A program made the position numbers and the translations under genes. 51,364 bases of DNA, from contig NZ_JACIDH010000021.1 of the NCBI RefSeq assembly GCF_014196255.1, positions 1 to 51,364 of the forward strand. Reading direction: 5' to 3'. This document shows, in pieces, positions 32,572-40,072 of the stretch; the stretch's first letter is position 1, and every line of letters begins with the position of its first letter. This DNA is from Sphingomonas pseudosanguinis. Lineage in GTDB: Bacteria; Pseudomonadota; Alphaproteobacteria; Sphingomonadales; Sphingomonadaceae. Below the pieces are notes generated by a model, which saw only the letters and a program-made list of their open reading frames with translations, had not been told where the DNA came from and did no database searches.

Positions 32572-33321
32572 TCAATCACCGCCGCCCGCATCACGGTCGA
32601 TCACCCGCGCCCAGCACAGGATCGCGACCGAGGTGGCGCCCGCGTGCAGCAGCGCCCGGACACAGGCGGTGGCGGTCGCGCCGGTGGTATAGACATCGTC
32701 GACCAGCACCACCCGCCGCCCCGCCACCGCCGCGCGGTCGCGCACCCGAAAGGCCGACGCCACCGCCGCCCGACGCTGACGCGGGGACAGGCCACGCAGC
32801 AGCGGCGTCGGCTTGACCCGGACGAGCGCATCGCGAGCGACCGGCACATCGCTCCGCCGCGAAACGGCGGCGGCGATCAGCACCGCCTGGTTGAAGCCGC
32901 GCCGCCACAACCGCCAGCGGTGGAGCGGCACCGGCACGAGCAGCTCGGCATCGGCGGGCATCCGCCGCGCCATCGGCCCCGCCATGGTGTCGGCCACGCC
33001 GATCCGCCCGCCATGCTTCAACCGGATCGGCAACTCGCGCGCGATCGGGCCATAGGCGACGGCGGCATGGATGCCGGCATGGACCGGCGGATCGGCCAGA
33101 CAGCGCCCACAGCGCAAACGCTCGCCGGGCAGGCCGCAGCCGGGACAGCCCGATGCGTCCAGAAAGCGCAGCCCGCCCCAGCAGGCGGCACAGAAACGGT
33201 GATCCGCCTCGACCGGTTCGCCGCATCCGGGGCAACGTGGCGGCAGCGCCCAGTCGGTGACGACGCGCGGCACGGCCCGCAGCGCTCCGCCCCAGCCCGC
33301 CGCAAATCCCGGTCCGTTCAT
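32572..33321 (-). CDS. comF: ComF family protein (double zinc ribbon plus PRTase)
   Basis: This is a 249-residue protein. The N-terminal double zinc ribbon has four CxxC pairs (LPPRCPGCGEPVEADHRFCA, CPGCGLPGERLRCGRC). The C-terminal phosphoribosyltransferase-like domain carries the PRPP loop VVLVDDVYTTGATATACV and the VPVPLHRWRLWRRGFNQA motif. ComF is needed for DNA uptake in competent bacteria; in others its job is unclear. The start at 33321 is 12 bases from the divergent NDUFAF5-like start at 33334, so both genes have very short leaders or promoters inside one another. Confidence 0.93.
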   Translation of the reverse strand: MNGPGFAAGWGGALRAVPRVVTDWALPPRCPGCGEPVEADHRFCAACWGGLRFLDASGCPGCGLPGERLRCGRCLADPPVHAGIHAAVAYGPIARELPIRLKHGGRIGVADTMAGPMARRMPADAELLVPVPLHRWRLWRRGFNQAVLIAAAVSRRSDVPVARDALVRVKPTPLLRGLSPRQRRAAVASAFRVRDRAAVAGRRVVLVDDVYTTGATATACVRALLHAGATSVAILCWARVIDRDAGGGD

Positions 33322-33333
33322 AAGCCCCGCCCC

Positions 33334-34224
33334 ATGGAGCGACTTGTTCCCGATCCCACAAGCGCGCACAAGCGCCCCGTGACCGCACCCGCCATCTTCG
33401 ACCGATCCGCGCGCCGCCTGCGTCGCGACCGCGCCCAGCCCGATTATGCCGAGCATGATTTCCTGCGCGCCGCGATGCTCGACGGCATCGCCGAGCGGCT
33501 GGACGCGGTGACCCGGCCGTTCCACGACGTGCTCGACCTGGGTTGTTTCGACGGCGCCTTCCTGCCCCCGCCGGGTGCGCGGGTCGCGCGGGTCGATCCG
33601 GGTTTCGCCTTCGCGCGTGCCGTGCACGGCGTCCAGGCGGACGAGGATCGCCTGCCCTTCGCCGATCGCAGCTTCGACCTGGTGGTCAGCATCGGCGTGC
33701 TCGACCAGATCGACGACCTGCCCGGCGCGCTGACGCTGATCCGGCGTGTGCTGCGTCCCGACGGGCTGTTCCTGGGCGCGTTCGTCGGCGGCGGTTCGCT
33801 GCCCCGCCTGCGCGCCGCGCTGCGCCAGGCGGAGGCCGAGCGGCCGGTGGCGCGGCTGCATCCGCAGGTCGATGTGCGCTCGGCGGGCGATCTGCTGATG
33901 CGCGCAGGCTTCACCCTGCCGGTCGCGGACATAGAGACGCTGGACGTGCGCTACCGCGATTTCGGGCGATTGCTGGGCGATCTGCGCGGCATGGGGGCGA
34001 GCAATCTGCTGGCCGAGCGGCGGCCGATCGCGCGCACCGCGCTCGCCATGGCGGCGTCGGCCTTTGCCGGCATGGCGGATGACGACGGCCGGACGGCGGA
34101 GCAGTTCAACCTGGTCTTCCTGACCGGCTGGGCTCCCGACCCGTCGCAGCCCGTGCCCGCCAAACGCGGCAGCGCGACCGCGTCGCTGGCCGAGGCGCTG
34201 CGCACTCCGCCCAAAGAGGGATGA
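33334..34224 (+). CDS. BioC/NDUFAF5-like SAM methyltransferase-fold protein
   Basis: This is a 296-residue class I methyltransferase-fold protein. An N-terminal IFDRSARRLRRDRAQPDYAE segment is typical of alphaproteobacterial NDUFAF5 homologues. SAM motif I is DVLDLGCFDGAFLPPPG; then come FADRSFDLVVSIGVLDQIDD and a C-terminal FNLVFLTGWAPDPSQP. Mitochondrial NDUFAF5 hydroxylates an Arg in a complex I subunit; database names often read methyltransferase or BioC. Function here is by homology only. A GTG about 45 bases downstream (VTAPAIF) is a possible alternative start. Its stop lies directly against the receiver gene's stop. Confidence 0.85.
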   Translation: MERLVPDPTSAHKRPVTAPAIFDRSARRLRRDRAQPDYAEHDFLRAAMLDGIAERLDAVTRPFHDVLDLGCFDGAFLPPPGARVARVDPGFAFARAVHGVQADEDRLPFADRSFDLVVSIGVLDQIDDLPGALTLIRRVLRPDGLFLGAFVGGGSLPRLRAALRQAEAERPVARLHPQVDVRSAGDLLMRAGFTLPVADIETLDVRYRDFGRLLGDLRGMGASNLLAERRPIARTALAMAASAFAGMADDDGRTAEQFNLVFLTGWAPDPSQPVPAKRGSATASLAEALRTPPKEG

Positions 34225-34614
34225 TCAGGCGATCATCGATCCGCCGCGATCGCCCGCCAGGATACGGCCCATCGCCTCGAACAGCTGGTCCATCGCGACC
34301 GGCTTGACGATGACGTCGTCGGCACCCGCCGCCAGACAGCGTTCGCGCAGGTCGACGCCGCTGTCGGCGGTGACCACGATGATCGGCAGTTCCGCCTTGG
34401 CGTCGCCGCGCGCGCGGATGTGGCGGATCGCGGTGATGCCATCCATGCCCGGCATGCGCAGGTCGATCAGGATCATGTGATAGGTGTCGCGATCGATCAT
34501 CTCCAGACCGATCTCGGCGCTCTCCGCCTCGGCCATGGTGGCGCCCGCGACGTCGAGCATGTCGCGCACCACCCGCCGGTTCATGCGATCATCCTCGATG
34601 AAGAGGACGTTCAT
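34225..34614 (-). CDS. Single-domain response regulator (receiver)
   Basis: This is a 129-residue CheY-like receiver without output domain. The acidic pair is Asp8 and Asp9 (FIEDDRMN), the phospho-acceptor Asp51 (LIDLRMPGMDG), and the conserved Thr and Lys lie in VVTADSG and VIVKPV. It is complete and should be phosphorylated. It is the last gene of the EAL-kinase-receiver operon, 63 bases after the kinase, with a good ribosome binding site (GGGGAGGG). It probably takes phosphate from that kinase. Confidence 0.95.
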   Translation of the reverse strand: MNVLFIEDDRMNRRVVRDMLDVAGATMAEAESAEIGLEMIDRDTYHMILIDLRMPGMDGITAIRHIRARGDAKAELPIIVVTADSGVDLRERCLAAGADDVIVKPVAMDQLFEAMGRILAGDRGGSMIA

Positions 34615-34677
34615 CGCCCTCCCCTCTGGATGGGGGGGCGTGGCGTTTCGAGCGCGATCATGAATTCGCCCTAACGG

Positions 34678-37089
34678 TCATGCCGCTTGCGTTACAAGTG
34701 GGCGTTGGTCGGATTGCGGCGAGGGGGCGAATATCATGCGCATCACCTCGCCTCCTGCGACAGGCTTCGTGATAACATTGATCAATTCCGCGCCGATAAA
34801 ATCGTTCCCAGCGGGCGGCTCGTCCTTCGGCCAGAGCAGCGCGACCGGAAGCGGCCGGGGCATGGCCGCCCGAATCCGCGCGATCGGCGCGGTGCCCTCG
34901 TCCCGGACCGCGCTGTCGTCGATCAGCAATTGCGCGACGTCGCCCTCCCCCAGTCGCGCCGCCGCCTCGTCCGGCGAACCGGCAAAGACCACGCGCGCAT
35001 AAGGCGAGGCCAGCTTGGTCCACATCGCCCGCCGGATGGGATTGCGGTCGACGACCAGCAGCAAGGGCCGTTCCGGCGCGTCGGCGGCGGCGGCCTCCTC
35101 GACCAGCGGCAGGGTTAGGGTGAAGCGCGCGCCCCGCCCCATTTCGCTGTCCACCGTCACGTCGCCGCCCATCGCCCGCGCGAGCCGCCGGCAAATGGCC
35201 AGGCCCAGTCCGGTGCCGCCGAACTGGCGCGTCGTGCTGGCATCCGCCTGACGAAACGCCTCGAAGATCTCCTCCAGCTTTTCCGCCGGGATGCCGATGC
35301 CGGTATCGCGGACCTCGATGGCGATGCCCCCGACCTGGCGGCGCACGGCCAGCGTCACCCTGCCCTCGCGTGTGAATTTCAGGGCGTTGGACAACAGGTT
35401 GAAGACGATCTGGCGGATACGCGCGGGGTCGCCTGTCACGATCGCCGGGCAATCGCCCAGGTCGACGGCAAAGCCGATCCCCCGCGCCGCCGCCTGATCC
35501 TCCCATAGCCGCGACGCCTCGCGAATGGTGGCAGCGAGGTCGAACGGGGTTTGCTCCAGGGTCAATTGGCCATGTTCGATCTTGGCCACGTCGAGCAGAT
35601 CATCGACCAGCGCGCGCATGGTCAGGCCGGCGCCGTGCATCACTTCCACCCGCTCGCGCGTGGCAAGCGGCAGGCTCGTGTCGGCGAGCATCACCTGGGT
35701 CATGCCGAGAATACCGTTCAGCGGGGTGCGAATCTCGTGGCTGGTCGTCGCGAGGAACTCGGTCTTGACCGCCAGCGCCTTTTCCAGCCGGTCGTTGGTG
35801 ATCGCCAGATCACCATGCGCGGCGCGTATCCGGTTCCGGCTGCGCCCCAGCGTCAGCAGCCAGATGCCGAGCAGCCCCAACACGATGATGATTGCCGCGA
35901 CCGACCCGATCATGATCAGCTGCTGGGTGCGCAACTGCCGGCGCTCGAAGGCGATGTTGCGTTGCAGATCGGCCGCCTTCATCCGCGCGATGCGCAGTTC
36001 CTGATTGGCGAAGTCGAACCGCGCGCTCATCAGCGCCAAATTGGTCGAGGTCGCCAGCCGGGTCGACTCGTCATCGATCCGCTTCAGCGCCTGAAGATGC
36101 CGCAGCGCATCCGCCGTGCGGCCGCTGGCGACATAGATGTGATAGGCGCTTTCATGCGCATCGCGCAGCGACACCGGGGTGGCGGTCAGGTCCATGCCGG
36201 CGAAGCTGCGGTCGATCGCCTGCACCGCCCCCACCCTCTGCCCGCGCTGGAACGCCGCCTGCGCCGCGATGCTCAGCAACGCGCGGTGATCGGCGGGGTC
36301 GCCATCGGTATCGAGCCGGCGCGCCCTGTCGATCGCGACTTCGGCGGCGGCGACCCGCCCCTGTCGCAACTCGCCACGTGCGATATTGCGCCAGATCAAC
36401 GCCTGAAGCGGCGCGCTGCCGATCCGCTGGGCGAGCCGAAGCGCGCTGCGGAACTGCGTCAGCGCATCCCCGGTCCGCCCCATACCGCTCAGCGTCAGGG
36501 CACGGTTGTTCAGAATGGCGAGGCGAAAGCTGTCGTCACCGCGATAGGTCGCATCGGCCAGTTCCAGATAGTGCAGCGCCGAGGTGAAATCCTTGGCGTC
36601 GTTGTACAGGTCGGCGATCTGCAGCAGCGCGCGCGCCTGCCCACGGGAGTCGTTCAGGCGCTGGAAAACGCGATATGCCGACTGATAGGCATCGAGCACG
36701 CCGGCAATATTGCCCCGGTCACGCTCCAGTCCGCCGCGCGACAGCAGCAGATTGCCGTACAGATCCGATCGCGGCGCCAGTCGCCGCGCGACCGGCAGGG
36801 CGCGGGCGATCGCCGCCTCGGCCAGATCCGGCTGATTGAGGCGGATATTGGCCTCGCCCTCCAACCAGTCGGCCGTGGCCAGCGCCAGTTGCCGCGCGGG
36901 GTCCGCCGGCATGGCGGAGGCAGCCCGCCTCGCCTGATTCGCATAGTCGATGGTGCGCGCCGGATCGCGCAGCATCTCCGCCTTGGCCGCGCCGATCGCG
37001 GTGTCGAAAGTCGGAGACTGGGATGCCCGCGCCTCGGCGCCCGCGATCAGCAGGGCCAGGGCAACGATCGCGATCCTAAGCGCGCGCAT
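34678..37089 (-). CDS. TPR-sensor histidine kinase with degenerate C-terminal receiver
   Basis: This is an 803-residue membrane sensor kinase. A signal peptide (MRALRIAIVALALLIAGAEA) is followed by a periplasmic TPR array (about 30-380), one TM helix (IMIGSVAAIIIVLGLLGIWL), then HisKA with His451 (ATTSHEIRTPLNGIL). HATPase motifs NLLSNALKFT, VRDTGIGIP and FGGTGLGLAICRRL are intact. The C-terminus (from about 680) is a receiver-like domain in which the usual Asp-Asp pair reads VVDRNP. One acidic residue is Arg, so Mg binding is doubtful, though an Asp in LLIDDSAV and Lys in ITKPV remain. It overlaps the upstream EAL gene by 14 bases. Confidence 0.92.
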   Translation of the reverse strand: MRALRIAIVALALLIAGAEARASQSPTFDTAIGAAKAEMLRDPARTIDYANQARRAASAMPADPARQLALATADWLEGEANIRLNQPDLAEAAIARALPVARRLAPRSDLYGNLLLSRGGLERDRGNIAGVLDAYQSAYRVFQRLNDSRGQARALLQIADLYNDAKDFTSALHYLELADATYRGDDSFRLAILNNRALTLSGMGRTGDALTQFRSALRLAQRIGSAPLQALIWRNIARGELRQGRVAAAEVAIDRARRLDTDGDPADHRALLSIAAQAAFQRGQRVGAVQAIDRSFAGMDLTATPVSLRDAHESAYHIYVASGRTADALRHLQALKRIDDESTRLATSTNLALMSARFDFANQELRIARMKAADLQRNIAFERRQLRTQQLIMIGSVAAIIIVLGLLGIWLLTLGRSRNRIRAAHGDLAITNDRLEKALAVKTEFLATTSHEIRTPLNGILGMTQVMLADTSLPLATRERVEVMHGAGLTMRALVDDLLDVAKIEHGQLTLEQTPFDLAATIREASRLWEDQAAARGIGFAVDLGDCPAIVTGDPARIRQIVFNLLSNALKFTREGRVTLAVRRQVGGIAIEVRDTGIGIPAEKLEEIFEAFRQADASTTRQFGGTGLGLAICRRLARAMGGDVTVDSEMGRGARFTLTLPLVEEAAAADAPERPLLLVVDRNPIRRAMWTKLASPYARVVFAGSPDEAAARLGEGDVAQLLIDDSAVRDEGTAPIARIRAAMPRPLPVALLWPKDEPPAGNDFIGAELINVITKPVAGGEVMRMIFAPSPQSDQRPLVTQAA

Positions 37090-38392
37090 GAGCGACGAGG
37101 CGCCCCAGCGACAGCGGGGTGGTCCGCGCGATCACCGCCTGATGCGCCTGTTCGTCGAGGAACCGGCACAAGGCCTCGAAGCCGATCGGCCGGCTGATCA
37201 GATAGCCCTGAACCATGTCGCACCCCATCACCGTCAGCAGCGCGAGCACATCGGGGGTCTCGACCCCCTCGGCGACCACTTCCATCTCCAGCGCATGCGC
37301 CAGATCGATGGTCGACCGGACGATCAGGGGATCGCGATTGGAACTGGTCAGCTGGGTGATGAACAGCTTGTCGATCTTCAGCTCGCAGGCCGGCAGCTGC
37401 TTTAGATAGGACAGCGAGGACAGCCCCGCGCCATAATCGTCGATGGCCAGCGCGATGCCGATATCGACAAAGGTCTGGAGATTGGCGATCGCGCTTTCGG
37501 GGTCGCGGATGACGGAGGTTTCGGTGATCTCGAACCCGACGCTGGCGCCGCTCTCGGTCACCAGCGCGCAGGCCTGACGAACGAAATCCTCGTCGCCCAG
37601 CAGAATGCCCGAAATATTGATGAAGATGCGCTGGTCATGCCCCGACGCGCTCAGTCGACGCTGGTCGGCGATCACCCGGCGGATGGTCCACAGCGTCAGC
37701 GGCGCGATGATCCGCGACTCCTCGGCCACCGGAATGAACTCGGCCGGCGAGATCAGGCCGTGCACGGGGTGGCGCCAGCGCAGCAGCGCCTCGATGCTGC
37801 ACACCCGCTGCTGGCGGACATGCACCTTGGGCTGATATTCGACGAACAGCGCGTCGCCCGCGACCGCCTGGGTCAACTCGCGCGCCAGGGTGATGCGGTC
37901 GAGCCGATCGACCCGGATCGTCAGGTCGCGCACCACCGAGCGACATTCGATATGCGCATCGGCCAGCGCCTGCTCGGCTTCCTCCAGCAGGCGAATATCG
38001 TCCTCGTGCGGGCGGGAGGCGGTCGCGGCGCCCAGCACCGGCTCGATCCGGCATTCCTGCCCCGCAATCGTGAAGGGCCGCGCCAGCGCCGTGGCGAGCA
38101 GCGCGAGATGGACATCCATGTCCGTCCGCTTGGGCGCCAGCATCATGATCTCGATCTGGGTGGTGCTGGTCGAGCGCACCAGCGCATCGGGGAACAGCCC
38201 GGCCACCCGCGCCGCGACCGCATCGGCCAGCAAGGCCCCGTGCGCACGACCGATCTGGCGACGCAGCACCGCGAAATTGCCGATCGCGACCAGGATCAGG
38301 AACTGCCACGCCACATCCTCCGCCACGGCTCGCGGATCGGTGCCGACAGGGGGCGCGATGCCGGGCGCAGATCGGGGAAGCTTGTCGTTCAC
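37076..38392 (-). CDS. EAL-domain c-di-GMP phosphodiesterase with degenerate GGDEF
   Basis: This is a 438-residue protein. The N-terminal part (about 25-165) has GGDEF-like topology but no GGDEF motif. The C-terminal EAL domain (about 180-430) looks active: Glu201 in SIEALLRWRHP, INISG, FEITETSV, IDDYGAGLSSLSYL, LKIDKLFI, VAEGVET and QGYLISRPIG. It should hydrolyse c-di-GMP, with the GGDEF-like part as sensor or GTP-binding regulator. The start is a GTG at 38392 whose GGAGG lies only one base upstream, so the true start may differ. It leads the EAL-kinase-receiver operon. Confidence 0.9.
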   Translation of the reverse strand: MNDKLPRSAPGIAPPVGTDPRAVAEDVAWQFLILVAIGNFAVLRRQIGRAHGALLADAVAARVAGLFPDALVRSTSTTQIEIMMLAPKRTDMDVHLALLATALARPFTIAGQECRIEPVLGAATASRPHEDDIRLLEEAEQALADAHIECRSVVRDLTIRVDRLDRITLARELTQAVAGDALFVEYQPKVHVRQQRVCSIEALLRWRHPVHGLISPAEFIPVAEESRIIAPLTLWTIRRVIADQRRLSASGHDQRIFINISGILLGDEDFVRQACALVTESGASVGFEITETSVIRDPESAIANLQTFVDIGIALAIDDYGAGLSSLSYLKQLPACELKIDKLFITQLTSSNRDPLIVRSTIDLAHALEMEVVAEGVETPDVLALLTVMGCDMVQGYLISRPIGFEALCRFLDEQAHQAVIARTTPLSLGRLVAHARA

Positions 38393-38480
38393 ACCTCCAG
38401 TCTAGGCGCGATCATTAAACAAGGTGTTAACCCCGTTTCTCGCCTTGCGACAAACCGTTGGCCCGATCGCGGGCACTCCA

Positions 38481-38509
38481 TTGCGATATGGTTAATTTCC
38501 CATTAACTA
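38481..38509 (+). promoter_or_regulatory. Promoter and perfect CtrA box of the 38.5-kb mini unit
   Basis: TTGCGA (38481-38486), 17 bases and TAACTA (38504-38509) form a plausible sigma70-type promoter. Between and over the -10 lies TTAATTTCCCATTAAC (38492-38507), an exact TTAA-N7-TTAAC CtrA box. A near-copy with N8 spacing (TTAA...TTAAC, 38415-38431) lies closer to the divergent EAL gene. Confidence 0.65.
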
Positions 38510-38550
38510 TCTTTTCGCGCTCAACGGGGCGCTAACAAGGGAGAAATTCC

Positions 38551-38604
38551 ATGCTGAACTTCATTCTCGCGCTGATCTACGGCGAATCCATTCGCCCCTG
38601 GTAA
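38551..38604 (+). CDS. 17-residue micropeptide ORF
   Basis: This tiny ORF, MLNFILALIYGESIRPW, has an optimal AAGGGAG ribosome binding site six bases upstream of the ATG. It has a promoter about 40 bases upstream and a large hairpin 13 bases after its stop. The first nine residues are hydrophobic, suggesting membrane association; the tail is polar with a terminal Trp. It lies alone in a 304-base gap between the divergent EAL gene and the convergent argE, so it is not a leader for either. It could be a functional micropeptide or part of a dual-function small RNA. The family is not recognised. Confidence 0.6.
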   Translation: MLNFILALIYGESIRPW

Positions 38605-38617
38605 ACTTAGGTTATGG

Positions 38618-38659
38618 GCGCGAGGCGGCTGGGACAGACGATGTCCTAGCGCCTCGCGC
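38618..38659 (+). ncRNA. 18-bp hairpin ending the mini transcription unit
   Basis: GCGCGAGGCG pairs with CGCCTCGCGC. After one bulged G it continues with an inner 8-bp stem ending GGACA-gacga-TGTCC. It follows the micropeptide stop by 13 bases; a T-rich stretch (GATTTTTA) comes 25 bases later. It may be a terminator, possibly for argE transcripts too, or the structured part of a small RNA of about 150-180 bases. Confidence 0.55.
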
Positions 38660-38696
38660 TTCGCCGCCCCCTCGACCCGATTGATTTTTACGTCCG

Positions 38697-39866
38697 TTAC
38701 CGGACCAGATCGTCCGCCAGCCGCAGCATGAAGGCTGCGCCCCGCTCCATCTGAGCGATTTCGATATATTCGTCCGGCTGATGCGCCTGGGCGATCGAGC
38801 CGGGGCCGCAGATGATCGTCGAGAATCCCGCACCCTGGAACTGCCCGGCCTCCGCCGCATAGGGCACCGCGCGCGCCGGTCCGTTATCCCCCGCCCAGCC
38901 GCGCGCCAGCCGCTCCGCCACGCCATCCGCCTCGGGCGCGAAGGACGGGGTGCGCGAGCGGCGCTCGACCCGCACGCCCGCCCCGGGGAAGCGCGCGGAC
39001 ATCATGGCGTCCGCCTCCGCGCAGGCCGCGAAGAAGGGGGTGAGCAGCGCCTCCGGCTCCTGCCCCGGCAGCGTGCGCAGGTCGAAGGCGAAGCGGCACT
39101 CGCGCGCCAGGATGTTGACGGCGGTGCCGCCATGGACCTGCCCGATCGTCAGCGTCGCGTGATGCGGGCAGAAGGGGCTGTGCGGATCGCCCTCCCCCGC
39201 CAGACGATCGGCGATGTCGGCCAGCTGCTGCATCAGCCGTACCGCGATCATGTTGGCCGATACGCCCAGATGGGTCAGGCTGGAATGCGCCTCATGCCCC
39301 ATCACCGTCACGATCCAGGTGGCGATGCCCTTATGCCCGCTGACCACCACCATCTCGGTCGGCTCGCCCACGACGACGGCGGCGGGCGGCGGCACCTCGC
39401 GCGCGATCTCGGCGATCATCGACGGCGCGCCGAGACAGCCGACCTCCTCGTCATAGGAAAAGGCGAGATGGAGCGGCCGGGCCGCCCCCTGCCGCGCGAC
39501 ATAAGGCGCGACCGCCAGTGACAGCGCCAGGAACCCCTTCATGTCGCAAGTGCCCCGCCCGAACAGCCGATCGCCGCGCCGGGTCAGCCGCCAGGGATCG
39601 CTGGTCCAGGGCTGGCCATCGATCGGCACGACGTCGCTATGCCCCGACAACACGACGCCGCCGCGTTCCATCGGGCCGATGGTCGCGTAGAGATTGGCCT
39701 TGGTGCCGTCATCGTTGAACACACGCCGTCCGGTGACCCCGATCCCGGCCAGATGCCGCTCGACATAGGCGATCAGCGCCAGATTCGATTCGCGCGACGT
39801 GGTGTCGATCGCGATCAGGTCGGCGAGGATGGCGGTGGCTTGGGCGGTAAGCTGGTCGGGGGTCAT
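38697..39866 (-). CDS. argE: Acetylornithine deacetylase
   Basis: This is a 389-residue M20-family metallopeptidase that removes the acetyl group from N-acetylornithine in arginine synthesis. Metal motifs LSGHSDVVPIDGQ, GRGTCDMKGF (bridging Asp) and FSYDEEVGCLGAP (catalytic Glu pair) are present. VVGEPTEM and the dimerisation domain from GHKGIATWIVTVMGHEAHSS follow. The C-terminal His lies in GSIAQAHQPDEY. Length and motifs favour ArgE over DapE. It stands alone, convergent with the mini unit at 38.5 kb, with a family B repeat behind its start. Confidence 0.93.
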   Translation of the reverse strand: MTPDQLTAQATAILADLIAIDTTSRESNLALIAYVERHLAGIGVTGRRVFNDDGTKANLYATIGPMERGGVVLSGHSDVVPIDGQPWTSDPWRLTRRGDRLFGRGTCDMKGFLALSLAVAPYVARQGAARPLHLAFSYDEEVGCLGAPSMIAEIAREVPPPAAVVVGEPTEMVVVSGHKGIATWIVTVMGHEAHSSLTHLGVSANMIAVRLMQQLADIADRLAGEGDPHSPFCPHHATLTIGQVHGGTAVNILARECRFAFDLRTLPGQEPEALLTPFFAACAEADAMMSARFPGAGVRVERRSRTPSFAPEADGVAERLARGWAGDNGPARAVPYAAEAGQFQGAGFSTIICGPGSIAQAHQPDEYIEIAQMERGAAFMLRLADDLVR

Positions 39867-39922
39867 GCCGCCATCCTGCCGGATGTTTCACTTTGGTGAA
39901 ACCCCGGGCGGTGCGGTGGGCA

Positions 39923-40065
39923 TTTTCCTCCCCTGCAAGGGGAGGGGGACCATGCGGAGCATGGTGGAGGGGTGTCCCCGCCCGTGATAGCATCGCCCAC
40001 TCTCGGACTCTGACACCCCTCCGTCAGGCCTTCGGCCTGCCACCTCCCCTTACAGGGGAGGAATT
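39923..40065. repeat. Family B repeat element, full length
   Basis: One end reads TTCCTCCCCTGCAAGGGGAG, GGGGACCATGC-ggagCATGGTGGAGGGGTGTC. The other is GACACCCCTCCGTCAGGCC, TTC, GGCCTGCCACCTCCCC, TTACAGGGGAGGAA. The two ends form a long imperfect inverted repeat around a variable centre. It nearly fills the 206-base argE-tamB gap. Confidence 0.88.
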
Positions 40066-40072
40066 TTCGGCC

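Noticed and set aside
34678..37089. Frameshift or decay in the kinase C-terminus
   Set aside because: The reading frame is intact and codon use is normal; the unusual receiver motif is better read as a pseudo-receiver than as damage.
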